NCBI GenBank assembly: GCA_051878935.1
Contig: JBJELB010000101.1
Span: 1 to 27,508 of the forward strand
Direction of reading: 5' to 3'
Source of the DNA: CANQDT01 sp051878935
Lineage (GTDB): Bacteria; Bacillota; Clostridia; Lachnospirales; Lachnospiraceae
Length of the DNA: 27,508 nucleotides
The notes under the pieces: generated by a model
Told to the model about the DNA's origin: nothing
Databases searched by the model: none
Seen by the model: only the letters and a program-made list of their open reading frames with translations
In this document: positions 24,134 through 27,508 of the stretch, in pieces
Numbering within the stretch: the stretch's first letter is position 1
Layout of the letters: each line of letters starts with the position of its first letter
Position numbers and translations under genes: made by a program

Positions 24134-25513
24134 TTAGCGTGATAAATATTCATGGATACCTTTTGCCGCAGCCTTACCTGCACCCATCGCCAGAATGACA
24201 GTTGCTGCACCTGTTACAGCATCACCACCGGCAAAGACGCCCTCTTTTGAGGTCTGTCCGGTTTCTTCTTCTGCGATGATACATTTTCTGCGATTAACAT
24301 CCAATCCTTTTGTTGTTGTGTAGATTAATGGATTTGGTGAAGTACCCAGAGACATAATGACAGTATCGCACTCAATCTCATATTCGGAACCCGGAATCTC
24401 AACCGGACTTCTCCTGCCGGAAGCATCCGGCTCACCTAACTCCATTTTAATAATCCTAATGCCTTTTACCCATCCATTCTCATCAACAAGAATCTCGGTT
24501 GGGTTCTGCAATAAGTCGAAGATAACTCCTTCTTCTTTTGCATGATGCACTTCTTCCGCTCTGGCAGGCAACTCTGCCTCACTCCGACGATATACGATAT
24601 GAACTTCAGCTCCTAAACGCAATGCTGTTCTGGCTGCATCCATCGCAACGTTACCGCCACCAACAACTACCACTTTCTTGCCTTCTGAAATTGGTGTATC
24701 ATATTCCATAAATGATTTCATCAAATTATTTCTTGTTAAAAACTCATTGGCAGAAAATACACCGTTTGCCTGTTCACCCGGAATACCCATAAAACGAGGC
24801 AATCCTGCTCCAGAAGCCACAAAAACAGCTTCGAATCCTTCTTCTTGCATTAATTCATCAATAGTGGTTGATTTCCCAATGACTACGTTAGTCTCAATCT
24901 TAACCCCTAATGATTTTACATTTTCTACTTCCTTGGCAACAACACGGTCTTTTGGAAGACGGAATTCCGGAATACCATATACCAGTACGCCTCCTGCTTC
25001 ATGTAATGCTTCAAAAATAGTAACCTCATAACCCAGTTTTGCCAGGTCACCGGCACAGGTTAAGCCTGCAGGACCGGAACCGATAACAGCTACCTTATGT
25101 CCGTTTAATTTATCTGCTTTTGCCGGTTTGATACCATGTTCACTCGCCCAGTCTGCAACAAATCGTTCCAGCTTACCAATTGCAACCGGCTCACTCTTAA
25201 TACCACGAATACATTTCCCTTCACACTGAGACTCCTGTGGACATACACGACCACATACAGCTGGCAATGCAGACGATTCGGAAATAACCTGGTACGCTTC
25301 TTTTATATTGCCCTCTTTTACTTCTTTTACAAAAGCCGGAATATCGATAGATACCGGACAACCTTTTACACATTGTGCATTTTTACAAGTTAAGCATCTG
25401 GAAGCCTCTTCCATTGCCTCTTCTTTACTGTATCCCAAACATACCTCTTCAAAATTCGTAGCTCGTACCTTTGGATCCTGTTCTTTTACAGGTACTCTGT
25501 TCATTGTAGCCAT
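24134..25513 (-). CDS. nfnB: NfnB-type large subunit (glutamate synthase small-subunit-like flavoprotein)
   Basis: 459 aa. The N-terminal ferredoxin-like part (about 30-110) has two cysteine clusters for [4Fe-4S] centres, CLTCKNAQCVKGCP and CGRVCPQESQCEGKC. A FAD-binding Rossmann motif follows (VAVIGSGPAGLTCAGDLA, about 145-162), then an NADPH motif (KVVVVGGGNVAMDAARTA) and a C-terminal FAD contact (GVFAGGDAVTGAATVI). Alone such proteins are often annotated NADPH-dependent glutamate synthase (gltA). Paired with the DHOD-like subunit encoded upstream, it most likely forms the cytoplasmic electron-bifurcating NADH-dependent ferredoxin:NADP+ oxidoreductase Nfn (also called SudAB). The ATG overlaps the nfnA stop by one base, indicating translational coupling; GGAGGTGAT precedes it. 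A terminator follows. Confidence 0.88.
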   Translation of the reverse strand: MATMNRVPVKEQDPKVRATNFEEVCLGYSKEEAMEEASRCLTCKNAQCVKGCPVSIDIPAFVKEVKEGNIKEAYQVISESSALPAVCGRVCPQESQCEGKCIRGIKSEPVAIGKLERFVADWASEHGIKPAKADKLNGHKVAVIGSGPAGLTCAGDLAKLGYEVTIFEALHEAGGVLVYGIPEFRLPKDRVVAKEVENVKSLGVKIETNVVIGKSTTIDELMQEEGFEAVFVASGAGLPRFMGIPGEQANGVFSANEFLTRNNLMKSFMEYDTPISEGKKVVVVGGGNVAMDAARTALRLGAEVHIVYRRSEAELPARAEEVHHAKEEGVIFDLLQNPTEILVDENGWVKGIRIIKMELGEPDASGRRSPVEIPGSEYEIECDTVIMSLGTSPNPLIYTTTKGLDVNRRKCIIAEEETGQTSKEGVFAGGDAVTGAATVILAMGAGKAAAKGIHEYLSR

Positions 25514-26403
25514 TATTCATCACCTCCGCAGTTACCACATCCACCGTGATGGGTATCACCTTCTTGCAATTTCAACATTGCTCTTCCTTCTTGAGTCTTG
25601 TATTGAAGCTGTCTTTGCATTGCTTGGTCAAAATCTACCAAATGTCCATCAAACTCTGGTCCGTCTACACACGCAAACCTCACTTCTCCGCCAACCATAA
25701 CACGACACGCTCCACACATACCTGTTCCATCTACCATAATTGGATTTAAGGATACTACGGTAGGTATATTTAATTGTTTTGTAAGCAGACATACAAATTT
25801 CATCATAATCATCGGTCCAATTGCAACACAATGATCATAAACCTTTCCTGAATCTACCAGTTCCTGTAACTGATTGGTACCCATACCATGGAACCCGTAG
25901 GAACCATCATCCGTTGTTACATATAAATTTGTAGCTACTTGTCTCATTTCGTCGACAAAGAATAACAAGTCCTTTGTACGAGAACCCATGATGACATCAC
26001 AGTCAACACCATGCTCTTTTAACCATTTCACCTGTGGGTATACCGGAGCAGTACCTACTCCGCCTGCCAGAAAGACAATTCTTTTTTTCTTCGTTTCTTC
26101 CAGATTTTTTTCTTCACATAATTCAGAAGGACATCCTAAAGGACCTACAAAATCACGGAAACTATCACCAACATTTAAATCTTTCATTATTTCAGTAGAA
26201 TATCCAACAGTCTGAAAAACTATCGTTATCGTTCCTGCTTCACGATCATAATCACAGATAGTTAATGGAATACGCTCTCCTTTTTCATCCATCTTCACGA
26301 TAATGAATTGACCCGGTAAACAGGAGTTTGCAACACGTGGTGCCAACACATCCATGAGATAGATTTTTTCCGCCAGTTGTTCTTTTCTTACTATCTTAAA
26401 CAT
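25513..26403 (-). CDS. nfnA: NfnA-type small subunit (DHOD electron-transfer-like FAD/[2Fe-2S] protein)
   Basis: 296 aa from MFKIVRKEQLAEKIY; GGAGG lies 5 nt before this ATG and itself forms part of an upstream in-frame ATGGAGG. The FAD-binding barrel (about 1-95) has GQFIIVKMDEKGERIPLTI. The NAD-binding domain (about 105-215) has FLAGGVGTAPVYPQVKWL. A C-terminal [2Fe-2S] segment carries MCGACRVMVGGEVRFACVDGPEFDG, and the extreme C-terminus is Cys/His-rich (HHGGCGNCGGDE). It is the NADH-side partner of the large subunit encoded immediately downstream with a one-base overlap. Together they couple NADPH, NADH and ferredoxin pools. The promoter at 26434-26462 starts transcription just upstream, so nfnAB forms a self-contained unit. 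Confidence 0.9.
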   Translation of the reverse strand: MFKIVRKEQLAEKIYLMDVLAPRVANSCLPGQFIIVKMDEKGERIPLTICDYDREAGTITIVFQTVGYSTEIMKDLNVGDSFRDFVGPLGCPSELCEEKNLEETKKKRIVFLAGGVGTAPVYPQVKWLKEHGVDCDVIMGSRTKDLLFFVDEMRQVATNLYVTTDDGSYGFHGMGTNQLQELVDSGKVYDHCVAIGPMIMMKFVCLLTKQLNIPTVVSLNPIMVDGTGMCGACRVMVGGEVRFACVDGPEFDGHLVDFDQAMQRQLQYKTQEGRAMLKLQEGDTHHGGCGNCGGDE

Positions 26404-26433
26404 AACTTCCTCCATGAAACTTTAATCCATAGC

Positions 26434-26462
26434 ATTATAGATGAAAAAATGGAGAATTACAA
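26434..26462 (-). promoter_or_regulatory. Promoter of nfnAB
   Basis: On the minus strand TTGTAA (26457-26462) and a perfect TATAAT (26434-26439) are separated by 17 bp. The start codon is about 30 bp downstream of the -10 box, giving a short leader with the ribosome site. Confidence 0.75.
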
Positions 26463-26485
26463 TATATTTCGTAAAATAAGTGTCT

Positions 26486-27508
26486 TTATTCTACTTCAAT
26501 GTGTGTCTTCAATTCCAAATATCCAGGTTTCATTTCATGCCTAATCGCCGGAATAACAGTCTTTCCACACATGATATTTGTATTTGGATCTGTGGCAATC
26601 ACTTCACCCATCCCTCCTTTACTGAAGAGCCTGCAGAAGCCTGTTTGATTCTTTACACTGGCACAGCCTGCTTCCGTCTGAGTCTTTAATCTCTCTCCTC
26701 TTTCTGCAGACATTGCAAAACCACAATCATATATTCTGCACTCATAATCACTGTAAATCCTGTGAATCCTGATGTGCCCTTTGTCACCTGGTATTATTTC
26801 TGTTTCTACCTCCACTCCAACAAAAGGACTCCAGTGCGTAATGATACGATCTGTCAAGACCTGGTATTCTTCACATCCCCGTCGGGTAAAAATCAAGCCA
26901 TCTATTTCGAATGCGAGCATACTATCCGGAGCAGCTTCATTTAAACTATGATTTCCTCGTGGAACACTAAACCCATACTTGGATGAATATACGAATTTAG
27001 AATATTTGCAGTTAGCATGGTTGTGTGCTTTTGGATTGTAGTTTCCAACAGGATACCCAAATACCTGCTCACCTCGATGAGTGATAAAAAAATTAGCTTT
27101 CTTTACTCTCATTTGATTTTCTAATTGTGGCAACGGTTCTTCAGAAACAAGCCAGAACGGATGATTATCCGGTAGTGCTAATATTAGAAATGCTTTTAAT
27201 CCACAATAAGGTGAGCCCGGTCCATTGTAGGACTCCGCCATATGCAAATTGGGATAGGTATATCCAATAGTAAGGATACCATCTCGGTCGAAAATGGGCT
27301 GTGTAAACCAATATCGAAAATGACGACCAATCAGTCCTTTCATGATACCAATTGGATACGGCTCAATTCCAGCATATAAACAAGCACACCAGAAGGAAAC
27401 CTGTGCAAAACGATATGTAAGAGAATTTCCATAAGCTAATCCCCTTCCCTCATCATCAAACCAATATATAAACTGACGAGCAAACCTGCATGCCCGCTCC
27501 CTGTACCG
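26486..27508 (-). CDS. DUF2264 family protein (5' part beyond the window)
   Basis: The reading frame stays open from the stop at 26486 to the right edge: 340 codons are visible, and the ATG near 27343 is internal. The stretch upstream of that ATG (RYRERACRFARQFIYWFDDEG, then GNSLTYRFAQVSFW) is conserved in DUF2264. Later segments are QPIFDRDGILTIGYTYPNLHM, YNGPGSPYCGLKAFL and ALPDNHPFW. Full-length members are about 600 aa, so roughly the N-terminal 40 percent is missing here. The first half of the visible part is helical, and the last ~120 residues form a beta-rich domain. DUF2264 proteins are often found in polysaccharide-use loci and may be hydrolases or lyases, but the activity is unproven. 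It lies upstream of nfnAB on the same strand; no clear terminator is seen between them. Confidence 0.88.
   Translation of the reverse strand, partial: RYRERACRFARQFIYWFDDEGRGLAYGNSLTYRFAQVSFWCACLYAGIEPYPIGIMKGLIGRHFRYWFTQPIFDRDGILTIGYTYPNLHMAESYNGPGSPYCGLKAFLILALPDNHPFWLVSEEPLPQLENQMRVKKANFFITHRGEQVFGYPVGNYNPKAHNHANCKYSKFVYSSKYGFSVPRGNHSLNEAAPDSMLAFEIDGLIFTRRGCEEYQVLTDRIITHWSPFVGVEVETEIIPGDKGHIRIHRIYSDYECRIYDCGFAMSAERGERLKTQTEAGCASVKNQTGFCRLFSKGGMGEVIATDPNTNIMCGKTVIPAIRHEMKPGYLELKTHIEVE

Noticed and set aside
27344..27508. Non-coding gap upstream of an ATG at 27343
   Set aside because: The frame is open through all 55 codons to the edge and matches DUF2264, so the ATG is internal.

Overview
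The window reads as chromosomal DNA of an anaerobic, low-to-mid G+C Clostridia member, most likely a gut Lachnospiraceae. Pointers are strong AGGAGG ribosome sites, a DUF3502-type sugar-binding lipoprotein, an NfnAB-like electron-bifurcating pair, DUF2264, a GNAT/antitoxin-like remnant, and large secreted clostridial multidomain proteins. No rRNA, tRNA, CRISPR array or transposase was seen. Almost every gene is on the minus strand; the exceptions are an AraC-family regulator and a cardiolipin synthase.

Region 1 (1-13390) is a secreted polysaccharide-handling locus. It holds a beta-helix-type secreted protein (40-1377), a solute-binding lipoprotein (1609-3186), a divergent AraC regulator (3328-4161), a 1303-aa secreted protein of unknown catalytic type (4402-8313) and a 1500-aa secreted protein carrying a GH43 propeller of the exo-beta-1,3-galactanase kind (8688-13190). 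Each of the two giant genes is followed within 25 bp by a tiny peptide gene (50 aa and 61 aa) and then a strong terminator. The 61-aa peptide and the C-terminus of the 1303-aa exported protein share the same roughly 30-residue tail ending in SW-x-[IV]-LDIW. Five copies of a 29-bp element (core GTTAATATGTGATATC) lie upstream of the secreted genes and in the araC/lipoprotein intergenic region, which suggests one regulon controlled by the AraC protein.

Region 2 (13361-18870) is housekeeping and envelope: ilvC and ilvN (without ilvB) behind an LCP-family cell-wall ligase, a family 2 glycosyltransferase, and a divergent cardiolipin synthase.

Region 3 (18798-20641) holds a LysM-GH18 protein, then a GNAT acetyltransferase pseudogene whose small upstream partner gene is intact and has a near-consensus promoter.

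Region 4 (20675-24126) contains fucO (lactaldehyde/propanediol oxidoreductase) and a GH106-like putative alpha-L-rhamnosidase. The latter is bracketed by two related palindromic elements with near-identical 13-nt loops. Rhamnose release followed by lactaldehyde reduction is a coherent pathway. Together with the galactanase it hints at rhamnose-capped arabinogalactan as a substrate; this is inference.

Region 5 (24134-27508) is the nfnA-nfnB pair with its own promoter and terminator, followed by the 3' part of a DUF2264 gene that runs off the right edge.
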